This document shows positions 15,067 through 22,184 of a stretch of 37,782 bases of DNA, piece by piece. Positions within the stretch are counted from its first letter, which is position 1; every line of letters starts with the position of its first letter. The notes beneath the pieces are model-generated. The model saw only the letters and a program-made list of their open reading frames with translations. It had not been told where the DNA came from and searched no databases. This DNA is from a virus. The stretch is from the IMG/VR virus record IMGVR_UViG_3300033571_027679, positions 1 through 37,782 of that record; one strand, given 5' to 3'. A program made the translations under genes and the position numbers.

Positions 15067-15720
15067 CCTTTCCGCCTTCTCGTTGATTGGCGGAAGGATC
15101 AGGCCCACCTTGGCTGCGCCCTGTCGTGCGATGTTGCCGTCAAGCTGCTGGAATCCCTCGAACACGAACGGCACGTTCTGCTTCAGGATGTGCTGGCTGT
15201 ATGCCTGCGCAATCCGCCCGAGGGCAGCCCTTTTCCCGATGGGTGACTTGCCACCGTCGTTAAAGATCAGGTTCACGTCCTCGCCGTCAGAGACGATCAC
15301 GGCGTTCTGATCGAACATCCGCCCCATGTCGGAGATCATCTCCTCGAACTCGCCCTGGTCCATCCTCTGGGGGCGAGGCACGAAATATGACCTCTCGATT
15401 GTATCGACAAGCTTGTCTTGTGGGCACTCGTTGTACGGTATCTGCTCGCCATTCTCGTCCGTGGCGGTGCACTCACGCCAGTGCCCGATGAGCTGGTGCA
15501 CGCCCATCTGCTTGCTGTTCAGGACGGTGCGCAGCTCCCTGTTCTTCTGGATGTTCTCGGCCCTTGAGCGCTTCGATCCGTCTGAGTTGGTGGTCTTGTA
15601 AGCGGTGATTATGGCGAAAGGCATTTTCGCCAAGGACAACATCCTCGTGAGCGAGGCCTCGCAGAAGTCAACGTGTCCATGCTCGCTCGTCTCGCTGAGC
15701 CATTCCTGAAATGTCTTCAT
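15043..15720 (-). CDS. DUF3293-like protein with capsid-targeting-like N terminus
   Basis: The N terminus MKTFQEWLSE is nearly the T4 capsid-targeting sequence MKTYQEFIAE, with LSE at the expected cut point after residue 10. The body (residues ~30-190) resembles the DUF3293-type phage and bacterial family as I remember it. It has FAIITAYK, then ENIQKNRELRTVL, then GHWREC, SYFVPRPQ and FDQNAVIVSDG. The biochemical role of that family is unknown. The protein is 225 residues. The start has a strong GGAGGG. A 180-base structured leader with promoter-like elements lies upstream. Inferred to be packaged in the head. Confidence 0.6.
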   Translation of the reverse strand: MKTFQEWLSETSEHGHVDFCEASLTRMLSLAKMPFAIITAYKTTNSDGSKRSRAENIQKNRELRTVLNSKQMGVHQLIGHWRECTATDENGEQIPYNECPQDKLVDTIERSYFVPRPQRMDQGEFEEMISDMGRMFDQNAVIVSDGEDVNLIFNDGGKSPIGKRAALGRIAQAYSQHILKQNVPFVFEGFQQLDGNIARQGAAKVGLILPPINEKAERLSGRLIN

Positions 15721-15900
15721 TTAACCCTCCGGCCTCCAAGAGGCAGCATTCGCTCAGAGTTATATACATAATTACAAATATAAAAGAATACATGCGGAAA
15801 AAGCATAGAATATGCAGTTTTCGCATATCTGCCTCAAGGCAGGCACGATTCAATCTACCACGATTTGCCAAAACGGCACAGGACTTGCAAAAATCGCAAT
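15721..15900 (-). promoter_or_regulatory. Structured leader/promoter region upstream of the DUF3293-like gene
   Basis: This 180-base gene-free stretch reads on the minus strand as follows. First comes a conserved repeat containing TGGTAGATT. Then come inverted repeats on the plus-strand coordinates: CTGCCT-CA-AGGCAG at 15829-15842, ATATGC...GCATAT at 15810-15828, and GCATA-gaa-TATGC at 15803-15815. The last two share bases and exclude each other. An AT-rich block with GTATATAAC follows, then GGAGGG and the ATG. The alternative hairpins could make this a regulated leader. The AT-rich block resembles the late-promoter-like motifs elsewhere in the window. Confidence 0.45.
15842..15862 (-). repeat. 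Intergenic direct repeat, copy A
   Basis: Copy A reads GGCACG followed by ATTCAATCTACCACG on the plus strand. Copy B at 18923-18948 has the same two blocks with a five-base insertion between them, in the same orientation. The two copies bracket the MoxR/VWA gene pair. Read on the minus strand, the core TGGTAGATT looks like an extended -10 promoter element (TGn then TAGATT), so the repeat may be a shared promoter rather than a recombination site. Confidence 0.6.
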
Positions 15901-17238
15901 TCACTCGAATTCGGCCAAGCTGTAAATGTTGCATCCAGGGTCTATGCAGCCCTTGCTGCCATCGGCCGTCAGGAACCAGTGCCACTTCTCGGGCTTGGAT
16001 GGTCGGATGTTGTCCCCATAGCCGTCCGTTATGACGAAAACCGCATCGGGGTGCTTGATTTTCTCCCTCTGCATCGTCTTGGAGACATGTTCCTCGATGA
16101 TCTTGAATGATGTGCCACCGCCGCCGTAAACCTTCTTGCTCTCCAGAGTCGTCTCCTGAACCATCGTGTCGAAGCAGAAGAGGCGCACTTGGAATCTATA
16201 CTCGGGCAGCGACTCGGCTGCCGTGAAGAACCTGTCTTTCAGATTCCAGCAAGATCCGCTGGTGTCCAAGAAGAACCACACCTTGATCTTGGTTGCCTCC
16301 CTGTCCTCAACCTCGACCTCTGCGTCCGTCGGCAGCATCATGTCCCTAGGGAGCATCGACATCCTGCGGTTGATCTTGATCCACTGCTCGACCTCCTTGT
16401 CGGTCGTCTTGAGATGCCGGATCGCCCACTTCTTGATGATGGTCTCCCATTTCTTCTTGCGCTTGCGTGGGCCCGTGGTGACAAAGCACCAACCGCCAGT
16501 GCCTGATCCGGCATGGGTTCCGCCGTCTTTCCCGTCCTTGGACTTATCGCCGTCTTTCTTGCGCTCCTCATCTTGGAAGTGCTTCTTAATCGTTGACTCG
16601 ATTGCCTTCTTCTCCTCCTCGGATAGGCTGCCGTTGAGCTCCTTGATCACCTTGCCCCAGTTTGAGTCTCCGTCGCCCAGGCCTTCGTGGCCATCGACGG
16701 TCTTGGGCATTCCCGGGCCTACAAGGTCGATGCTTATTGCGTCGAGCATGTTGAAGTAATGCTCGAAAGTCTCGTCTTCGCTTGGCTTCTGGGTGCGATC
16801 CTTGAAAACGGTGTCTATCCAGCAGTAGTTCTCGCTGTTGTCGATCTTGTCCCTCTCGAAGCCGAAGCTTCTTACGAGCGTGTGGTTGACGACAATGTCC
16901 ATGGCGACATTGGCTGCAGCGGAGTTTACCCCTGCGTCCCTTGACCTGGCGCCGTGGTTCAGAACGACGTGCATCGCCTCGTGGCATATCACGAAGAGCT
17001 TGTTGTACAGGTCTAGCGTTGACCAGAAGCCTGGGTTGAACCGGAACCAGATGAACTTGCCCTCGTTGTCGAACTGCACGCATGCGGTCGGTATGGAGTC
17101 GTCAAAGACCGGCTTGCCCATCTCCCACACCTTGTAGAAGACGGCATGGTGCGGCTCGAGGGCACGGCTGATCTCGAACCACTCCTCGTTCGTGATCCTA
17201 GCGTTGGTCTTGCTGCAGTACGCAACGTCTTCGCTCAT
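15901..17238 (-). CDS. DUF2201-type VWA/metallopeptidase-like protein, MoxR partner
   Basis: A 445-residue protein. The N-terminal part carries a zinc-peptidase-like site: HEAMH (H86, E87, H90), with NVAMDIVVNH (D114) as a possible third ligand. A Lys/Asp/Gly-rich linker spans residues ~235-265. The C-terminal VWA-like domain has the MIDAS motif DTSGS near residue 325 and GGGGTS and ITDGYGD downstream. This is the layout of the DUF2201 family, which in bacteria is paired with MoxR AAA+ ATPases and thought to help fold or activate other proteins with metal cofactors. Its ATG lies just after the ATPase stop, with GGGGGAG inside that gene's 3' end, so the two are co-translated. Confidence 0.85.
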   Translation of the reverse strand: MSEDVAYCSKTNARITNEEWFEISRALEPHHAVFYKVWEMGKPVFDDSIPTACVQFDNEGKFIWFRFNPGFWSTLDLYNKLFVICHEAMHVVLNHGARSRDAGVNSAAANVAMDIVVNHTLVRSFGFERDKIDNSENYCWIDTVFKDRTQKPSEDETFEHYFNMLDAISIDLVGPGMPKTVDGHEGLGDGDSNWGKVIKELNGSLSEEEKKAIESTIKKHFQDEERKKDGDKSKDGKDGGTHAGSGTGGWCFVTTGPRKRKKKWETIIKKWAIRHLKTTDKEVEQWIKINRRMSMLPRDMMLPTDAEVEVEDREATKIKVWFFLDTSGSCWNLKDRFFTAAESLPEYRFQVRLFCFDTMVQETTLESKKVYGGGGTSFKIIEEHVSKTMQREKIKHPDAVFVITDGYGDNIRPSKPEKWHWFLTADGSKGCIDPGCNIYSLAEFE

Positions 17239-17239
17239 G

Positions 17240-18871
17240 TCACTCCCCCTGCATCAGGCTACTGCTGAGACCACTGACCAGAATCTTCTCCAGAAGGCTC
17301 ATGAAGTGAGTCTGGGACTCGGAAAGGGCCTGCCTTGCGGAGATGCCCCTGCTGCGGGCTATGTTCATGATGCAGTTGTTGATGATGCCCATGAGGTTGC
17401 CGAAGGGCTTGTTGTTGACGATCGTGGAAAACTGCCACTTCTGCCTCTCGGACTCATCCTTGATGGACTCTATGTTGCTGAAGACGCAGTTCAGGGCTGC
17501 GAGGGTCTCCGTGGCCTGCCGCTCGTCCATTACCTCCGGCATGTGCTTGTCTATCTTCTCGTAGAGGGCTATCCTCTGGGGCACGGTGACGACCTGTGCC
17601 CTGTCGATCTTGCTGAGCTCCTTGGAATAGTCAGACCTAGACTTGGTGAAGTGGAGCGGCAGGGCCTGCTGTGTATCGATGTGGCCAGGCTTGCTCCTGT
17701 AGGCGGCCTGAAGCTCAGGGCTCTCCGTGAGTGCCCTGCGAATCTTCTTGCAGAGCTTGGCGTTCTGGTTCGCATCCATGATGTCGTGGCAAATGCCGTG
17801 GAACACCGGATGCTTGCCAAGGTTCGATATCACGTGGGAGCAGAACTTCTCGTCCGCTTCCATCTGGGACGATATCTTCTCCTTGGGCATGACCGGACCG
17901 AAGAAGCTCAGCAGCCTGTCGCTGGCGAAGATGTACTTCGATGCGCTGTTGTAGTTGTTCTCGTTCTCGAGGAACTTCTTGGCCTCTTCGATGTTCCGTG
18001 TGTTGAGCATCGTCTCTAGGCGCTCCGTCACGGGGCCGTTGTTCAGGGCCGAGGTGAGCTTGCTGACGTTCGACGAGACGGGCAGCACGTCTCGCATGTC
18101 GCCCTTGGCCTTGTAGACATCCAGGGCGTACTGGAGCCTCCTCGGGCTCACGTTGTCCTTCTCCTCCTCGCTGAGCTCCTCCCACCAGCCGATGGCGGAG
18201 TCCGCAAGACGGTTGCCGTATCGGCTGCGGAACCACTCGGCGTTTGGTGCGTAGGGTACGTGAATCTGGACATGGAACCTGTCCTGCTGCGCAGGGTCAA
18301 GCTTCTCAACGTCATAGTCGTTGACGTCGTCGTCGTCCGGGTTGATTGCCGCCCATACGAACCGGAGGTTCGGGAAGGACATCCCGTTGATGCTCTTAAA
18401 CTGGATCAGCTCGAGGACGGCGTTCCTGACCTTCTTGGGCGACCTGTTGAACTCGTCGAAGAAAAGGGCCTCGACTTCGCCCGTGGCGAACTGGTGCGGA
18501 CGAACGAGATCCAGATAGGTGATCCCCTCTTTGGCAGCCAGGGCGTGATCGACAATCTGAGTCGATGCGGCCTCATCGATCTTCCAGTTTGCCATCGCCC
18601 ACTTGACGGCCACGCACTTGCCGAGGCTGGCTATGCTGCGGAGCAGGAAGTATTCAGGGGGCATCTTGTTCTCGGTCCGCTCCCTCGGCACGCCGATGAA
18701 GTCGCACCACGGATCCATCGTGCTTGCTGAGAAGTATCGCCAGTTGAGCTTGTGGCGGTCGAAAACGTCCTTAACCATGGCGGTCTTGCCGACGCCATGC
18801 TTGCCCTTGAAAAGCACGTTGAGGTTGTTGTTGACCCAGAAGTCGAGCTTGGCGTTGATTGATGCGGACAT
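17240..18871 (-). CDS. MoxR-family AAA+ ATPase
   Basis: A 543-residue AAA+ protein. Walker A is GKHGVGKTA (residues ~23-31), Walker B is FFDEFNR (~136-142), sensor 1 is FVWAAINPD, and LDPAQQDRF carries the Arg finger. These are hallmarks of the MoxR group, whose members act as chaperone-like ATPases with a VWA-domain partner. The partner gene follows directly downstream. The C-terminal ~270 residues are helical and not recognised; they are longer than in typical bacterial MoxR (about 300-350 residues in total). A GGAGGTGCCGC ribosome binding site precedes the ATG. No equivalent is known in T4. Possible roles are virion assembly, control of host proteins, or defence against host systems. Confidence 0.85.
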   Translation of the reverse strand: MSASINAKLDFWVNNNLNVLFKGKHGVGKTAMVKDVFDRHKLNWRYFSASTMDPWCDFIGVPRERTENKMPPEYFLLRSIASLGKCVAVKWAMANWKIDEAASTQIVDHALAAKEGITYLDLVRPHQFATGEVEALFFDEFNRSPKKVRNAVLELIQFKSINGMSFPNLRFVWAAINPDDDDVNDYDVEKLDPAQQDRFHVQIHVPYAPNAEWFRSRYGNRLADSAIGWWEELSEEEKDNVSPRRLQYALDVYKAKGDMRDVLPVSSNVSKLTSALNNGPVTERLETMLNTRNIEEAKKFLENENNYNSASKYIFASDRLLSFFGPVMPKEKISSQMEADEKFCSHVISNLGKHPVFHGICHDIMDANQNAKLCKKIRRALTESPELQAAYRSKPGHIDTQQALPLHFTKSRSDYSKELSKIDRAQVVTVPQRIALYEKIDKHMPEVMDERQATETLAALNCVFSNIESIKDESERQKWQFSTIVNNKPFGNLMGIINNCIMNIARSRGISARQALSESQTHFMSLLEKILVSGLSSSLMQGE

Positions 18872-18922
18872 GCGGCACCTCCATGGCTGCTGTGATTTTT
18901 GGCCTTCAGTGCGCCATCAAAT

Positions 18923-18948
18923 GGCACGATTCCATTCAATCTACCACG
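18923..18948 (-). repeat. Intergenic direct repeat, copy B, with promoter-like core
   Basis: Second copy of the repeat at 15842, lying 52-77 bases upstream of the MoxR start. On the minus strand it contains CGTGGTAGATTGAAT. With TTTACA 18 bases further upstream this reads as a sigma70-like promoter (TTTACA, N18, TAGATT, with a TGn extension). Copy A has the same core but no clear -35 element. The rest of 18872-18973 holds no gene. Confidence 0.6.
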
Positions 18949-18973
18949 GCCAGCCCAGAGGTGTAAACAACCC

Positions 18974-19714
18974 TCAGGAATATATCTGGAGGGCGTTCTT
19001 CTCGGAAACGTAGGTGCTGTCGCCCAGAACCGTCTCGAACCAGATGTTGTAGATGCCCTCCTCGAACTGATCAGTGTCGATGAAGTAGAACCCGTATCCT
19101 TGCTCACGGTAGTTCACCAACTGCCTGTCGACGACGAGGCGCAGGTCTTGCTCGGCCGGTACGCAGTCCCCGCAGGCCAGCTCGATGGAGACCCTTAGTT
19201 CGGAGTTCGTTGCGAGGTTCTCGTAATATGGCAGGATGTCAGCGCCCTTGGGGACGTTCGGGGTGACCTGTATCAGCAAATACCGCTTGGAACCCTTCCG
19301 AATCCGGTTCGGGCGGAAGTTGAAGTTGAAGTCGTAGACCGGCGGGGTCGGAGTCGTGAACCATAGCTGGGAGAACACCTTGAAAGTGTTCTCGATCTCG
19401 GCGCTGGCGCACTCGCCCGGCATGAAGGTGACCGACCATACATCTAGATACCTTCCAATGCTGTATGTCGATGGGTCAAGATATACGGTAATCGCATACT
19501 CGCCGGTGGTGAGCAACTGGATTTCGCTGCTCGGGACGGTCTGGACGAGCACCCTGCCGTCAGGGTTTGTAGTCGTGACGGCAGACGGGTCCATGAAGTA
19601 GATCTTCACGTCCTGTATGCTCTGGACGTTGCTCCGGTTGTTGCTGTTGAAGGTGAATAGGCGGAGCGTGAGCTCGTCGCCGCAGGCCGGATTCTGGAAT
19701 CGCTCTTTGCTCAT
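18974..19714 (-). CDS. Virion structural protein, beta-rich (246 aa)
   Basis: A 246-residue protein with no enzyme motifs. Its composition is rich in Thr, Val, Tyr and Asn and it runs as repeated beta strands (DVKIYFMDP, GEYAITVYLDP, DVWSVTFMPGE, RYLLIQVTPN, IYNIWFETVLGD). It looks like two or three immunoglobulin-like beta sandwiches, as in phage tail or capsid accessory proteins. It directly follows the gp26-like hub gene on the same strand, two bases after the end of the frameshift extension, so it is probably a late baseplate or tail component. The exact position in the virion cannot be told. Confidence 0.6.
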   Translation of the reverse strand: MSKERFQNPACGDELTLRLFTFNSNNRSNVQSIQDVKIYFMDPSAVTTTNPDGRVLVQTVPSSEIQLLTTGEYAITVYLDPSTYSIGRYLDVWSVTFMPGECASAEIENTFKVFSQLWFTTPTPPVYDFNFNFRPNRIRKGSKRYLLIQVTPNVPKGADILPYYENLATNSELRVSIELACGDCVPAEQDLRLVVDRQLVNYREQGYGFYFIDTDQFEEGIYNIWFETVLGDSTYVSEKNALQIYS

Positions 19715-19716
19715 GG

Positions 19717-19941
19717 TTATTTGGACCTACTTTTGGCTTTCCTGTTCTGAGCCTCGATGGCCTTGTTCTCGCCCTCTCTCTGCTCCACGAAGCGCTCGAT
19801 CATCCACCGCCGCAGGATTATTGGCATGCGCATGCACCTCTCCGGATCCATGTGCATGTGGTACTGGAAGAAGAAGATCTCCTCCGCCAGCGACTTCCAC
19901 AGCGCTATGCTTGGGTCTTCGTCTTTCTGCGGCGTGGGAAG
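19717..19941 (-). CDS. -1 frame extension of the gp26-like hub gene (74 aa after shift)
   Basis: This frame has no ATG, GTG or TTG in its first part yet reads as a genuine protein. It runs LPTPQKDEDPSIALWKS, then AEEIFFFQYHMHMDPERC, then MPIILRRWMIERFVEQ, with a Lys/Arg-rich end and stop at 19717-19719. It resembles small proteins I recall after gp26 in T4-like cyanophages (pattern MP-hydrophobic-x-R-R). It overlaps the 3' end of the gp26-like gene exactly in the -1 frame, and a slippery run sits at the join. Ribosomes that shift would make a ~445-residue fusion instead of 382 residues. Alternatives are initiation at an internal ATG (a ~46-50 residue product) or an assembly error in the T run. 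Confidence 0.6.
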   Translation of the reverse strand, partial: LPTPQKDEDPSIALWKSLAEEIFFFQYHMHMDPERCMRMPIILRRWMIERFVEQREGENKAIEAQNRKAKSRSK

Positions 19942-21053
19942 AAAAAATTTGCTTCAAGCGGCAGGTCGAGGGTGAACTCGGCGAGGCAGCTTGCGCACAC
20001 GATCTCGACGTTGGTGTCGACGCCGAACGACGGCTCGTTGATGCAGTTCCTGAGGTGGGACACGTCGCTGATTGGCAGGTTCTTCAGCAGGATCTGAAGC
20101 TCGTTCTTGTCGCTAATGCCGTCGATGTCGTTCAGGAGAAGCGCAGTCCGGTACAGCAGGGTGTCATCCGCACCGGAGTCGCCGAACGCCTTGATGCGTC
20201 GCTCCCGGTGCTCCGAAACCTCCTGCTCGTCACGGCCGCTGCTCAGCCTGTAGGAGAAGGGCAGCTTGCTGTTCGGCAGCACATCACGCAGCTCCGGCCC
20301 GTAATCGTCTGGGCAGTAGTCAACGTAAAGGTTGTTGAGGTCAATTGCGGTGTTGAACTTCGTGTCGCACTCGGGGCACTTGATCTCCACCTCGTAGCTG
20401 GGGGAGTAGCTGATGCCACGGAGGTAGATCAGGAGATATGTGCGATCGACCGTCAGCAGGTTCTCGGCACGGAACTGCTCCTTGATGCACTTCTGGAAGA
20501 TCATGTTGATTGCCTGGCCCTTCTTGACCAGACGTGGCGTGGCGAGGATTTGCTCCTCCTCGCCCGTCATTGGCCTAATCGAGACGATGCCGCTGGATGG
20601 GCCGTTCGTCCCGTCGTAGAAGCGACCCTTGGAGGGTAGCTGAATCTCCTCGTAGACGCCGGCGTTGTCCTTCAGGGAGGCCAACAGGTCCTTGAGGTGG
20701 CTCGATCCAGAAATCTGGCTCTGCTGCTGCTGCGGCCTTGCCACGGGGGCCTCGCCGCCTGCGCTCATCTGCCCGAATCCACGCTTGGGGTCGTTGCCGC
20801 TGAGCTGCTGCTCGACAGGGGTGTTCTGCTGGCGTGCTGCAGCCAATGCAGCCTGGAAGGCTGGCGGGACTGCGCCTGAAACCTGGAATGGGGCTGCGCC
20901 CTCGGAAGCCTTCGGGGCGGGGGCTGGGGAGTCGCCACGGACCTGACTCTGAAAATTCTGCACCTGATCGACTGGATTACCTTGGTCCTGACTCACGGCT
21001 TGCTCCTGATTGGGAATGGGTGACTTTCTCGGGCGAAAAACTTCATCGGTCAT
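19905..21053 (-). CDS. 26: gp26-like baseplate hub assembly protein
   Basis: A 382-residue protein. Residues ~1-150 are Gln/Pro/Ala-rich and poorly ordered. The C-terminal ~230 residues match the T4 base plate family (gp26/gp51 type). Key segments are VSIRPMTGEEEQIL, LVKKGQAINMIFQKCI, LLIYLRGISYSPSYEVE, a single Cys pair (CPEC), and FTLDLPLEANFFF near the end. Another Cys pair (CASC) precedes that. These proteins help build the central hub of the baseplate. The ATG at 21053 follows AAGGAGA, so an upstream in-frame start is not needed. The end carries the slippery site described separately. Confidence 0.75.
   Translation of the reverse strand: MTDEVFRPRKSPIPNQEQAVSQDQGNPVDQVQNFQSQVRGDSPAPAPKASEGAAPFQVSGAVPPAFQAALAAARQQNTPVEQQLSGNDPKRGFGQMSAGGEAPVARPQQQQSQISGSSHLKDLLASLKDNAGVYEEIQLPSKGRFYDGTNGPSSGIVSIRPMTGEEEQILATPRLVKKGQAINMIFQKCIKEQFRAENLLTVDRTYLLIYLRGISYSPSYEVEIKCPECDTKFNTAIDLNNLYVDYCPDDYGPELRDVLPNSKLPFSYRLSSGRDEQEVSEHRERRIKAFGDSGADDTLLYRTALLLNDIDGISDKNELQILLKNLPISDVSHLRNCINEPSFGVDTNVEIVCASCLAEFTLDLPLEANFFFPRRRKTKTQA
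19941..19950 (-). other. Slippery sequence for -1 frameshifting
   Basis: On the minus strand the hub gene reads GCA AAT TTT TTC TTC. This contains two overlapping X-XXY-YYZ heptamers in the correct frame: A AAT TTT (19950-19944) and T TTT TTC (19947-19941). A -1 slip here enters the downstream frame that lacks its own start. A CCAC/GTGG pairing downstream might form a stimulatory stem, but that is weak. An indel in the six-T run would give the same appearance. Confidence 0.6.
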
Positions 21054-21070
21054 TTTTTGTCTCCTTCCGC

Positions 21071-21120
21071 CACTCAATTAACGGCGTTCCGGCTGCGCAC
21101 GGCCCGGAAGTAATTAAGTG
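21071..21120. repeat. Imperfect palindrome in divergent intergenic region
   Basis: Between the divergent hub gene and the 119-residue gene, CACTCAATTA (21071-21080) pairs with TAATTAAGTG (21111-21120) with one mismatch. Inside, TTCCGG (21087-21092) pairs with CCGGAA (21104-21109). The arms flank both start regions. It could be an operator for a divergent promoter, or a hairpin in one transcript. No T run follows, so a terminator is unlikely. Confidence 0.45.
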
Positions 21121-21128
21121 AGAGTGAC

Positions 21129-21488
21129 ATGGAAATAAATTTCAAAAACGTGGAGGAACTCATCTTCATGGACCGCACCGTGCAGGCCGTCCTGCCTTGG
21201 TTCAAACACCTTTTTGACCAGTACAACCTGTCCTTCATAGTTCCCGGGATGAAAAGCCTAGCCAAGCGCAGCGTTTTCGAGCTTCTCAACTCACTTGATG
21301 CTAGAAGCGTCGAGGCGCTTATGGCCCACTTTGGCGACACCGTCGTCGTCAGCAAGCTCAGCGACAAGGTCGCCGACAGCTACCAGTTCGAGGCCGAGAA
21401 CGCCGGCAGTATATGCGAGTACAGCGGATACAAGGACTTCTGCATCACTAGGACAGGGGATTTGATAAAGGCATCTTTCTGGAGATAG
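21129..21488 (+). CDS. Hypothetical protein (119 aa)
   Basis: Unrecognised. The first ~85 residues are predicted helical (VEELIFMDRTVQAVLPWFKHLF, then SLAKRSVFELLNSLD). The last ~35 look like a small beta unit with two Cys (GSICEYSGYKDFCITRTGD). No membrane segment or enzyme motif is visible. GAGAGTGAC lies before the ATG. It heads a plus-strand run of four small genes, with one base between its stop and the next start. Confidence 0.6.
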   Translation: MEINFKNVEELIFMDRTVQAVLPWFKHLFDQYNLSFIVPGMKSLAKRSVFELLNSLDARSVEALMAHFGDTVVVSKLSDKVADSYQFEAENAGSICEYSGYKDFCITRTGDLIKASFWR

Positions 21489-21490
21489 TC

Positions 21491-21877
21491 ATGAGCGCAT
21501 GGAATATGTTTATGTATTGCCTGAGCACGATTGGGATGTGCCACATAATTGTTGACGGCAGCATCCTCCAGTGGTTCAGGGACCTGGTCAAGTCAATTAG
21601 CGAAAAGCTGCGGATTCCCCACTTGGGCAACGTCGTCGACTGCTACCTGTGCTGCGGCACGTGGTGCGGCTTCCTGATGGGCTGGGTGTGGCTGGTGTCG
21701 GCCGGAGACTGCAGCACCATAATCTCGTGGCTCAAGATCTTCGGATGCGGCTGCGCCGGTGGGTTCCTGTCGAACTCCGCTGCCGTCTGGCTCAACTACC
21801 TAGAGGCGAACACCATAGTGAGCATGCCCGGAGAGCCGACATTCATCGATACACAGAACACTCAAGATGACAAATGA
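21491..21877 (+). CDS. Inner-membrane protein with Cys cluster (128 aa)
   Basis: A small membrane protein. It has hydrophobic helices at residues ~3-22 (WNMFMYCLSTIGMCHIIV), ~57-75 (CGFLMGWVWLVSAG) and ~78-105 (IISWLKIFGCGCAGGFL). A cysteine cluster DCYLCCGTWCG sits at the mouth of the second helix. The layout resembles DUF1360-like membrane proteins that recur in T4-type phages, whose role is unknown. Its last 11 bases overlap the start of the following zinc-ribbon gene. Confidence 0.65.
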   Translation: MSAWNMFMYCLSTIGMCHIIVDGSILQWFRDLVKSISEKLRIPHLGNVVDCYLCCGTWCGFLMGWVWLVSAGDCSTIISWLKIFGCGCAGGFLSNSAAVWLNYLEANTIVSMPGEPTFIDTQNTQDDK

Positions 21878-22184
21878 GTTTAAGTACTATCTTCATTGCA
21901 GCAACTGCAACCTGAAGAAATACACAAACGGCATGGACCTCGACGACCTCATCGAGATCAAGAGGACTCAGCCGATGCGCTTGGTCCCCAAGGTTGACAA
22001 GTATTCGGGAAAGCTTGTCGTGCCGCCCGACGTAAAGAGGCCCAAGATGTACAGGTGCCCGAGGTGCGGCTTCACTTTGCGTGGGCACACAATTCCGGCA
22101 GTACCAAACCTAGAGGGAAAGAATGAGCAGACCAATAACCCTTCTGGACGTGAAGCAGGCCCTGAGGGACTCCCGCTTCCGTAA
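21867..22184 (+). CDS. Zinc-ribbon protein (105 aa)
   Basis: Two Cys pairs form a likely zinc site: CSNC (residues ~11-14) and CPRC (~64-67), about 50 residues apart with an acidic helix between them. The C-terminal ~25 residues are polar and likely unfolded; they are encoded within a 62-base overlap with the next gene in another frame. Function is unknown; such ribbons bind nucleic acid or protein partners. It follows the membrane-protein gene by an 11-base overlap. Confidence 0.6.
   Translation: MTNEFKYYLHCSNCNLKKYTNGMDLDDLIEIKRTQPMRLVPKVDKYSGKLVVPPDVKRPKMYRCPRCGFTLRGHTIPAVPNLEGKNEQTNNPSGREAGPEGLPLP

Noticed and set aside
15842-18948. Claim that the repeat pair is a phage attachment site
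   Set aside because: There is no integrase and the rest of the window is that of a lytic T4-type phage. Only a cassette boundary or shared promoter remains plausible.
19727-19957. 76-codon minus-strand frame starting at a TTG
   Set aside because: It overlaps the hub gene end in the third frame, has no ribosome binding site and reads as His/Ala/Gly-rich. The -1 frame over the same bases is far more protein-like.
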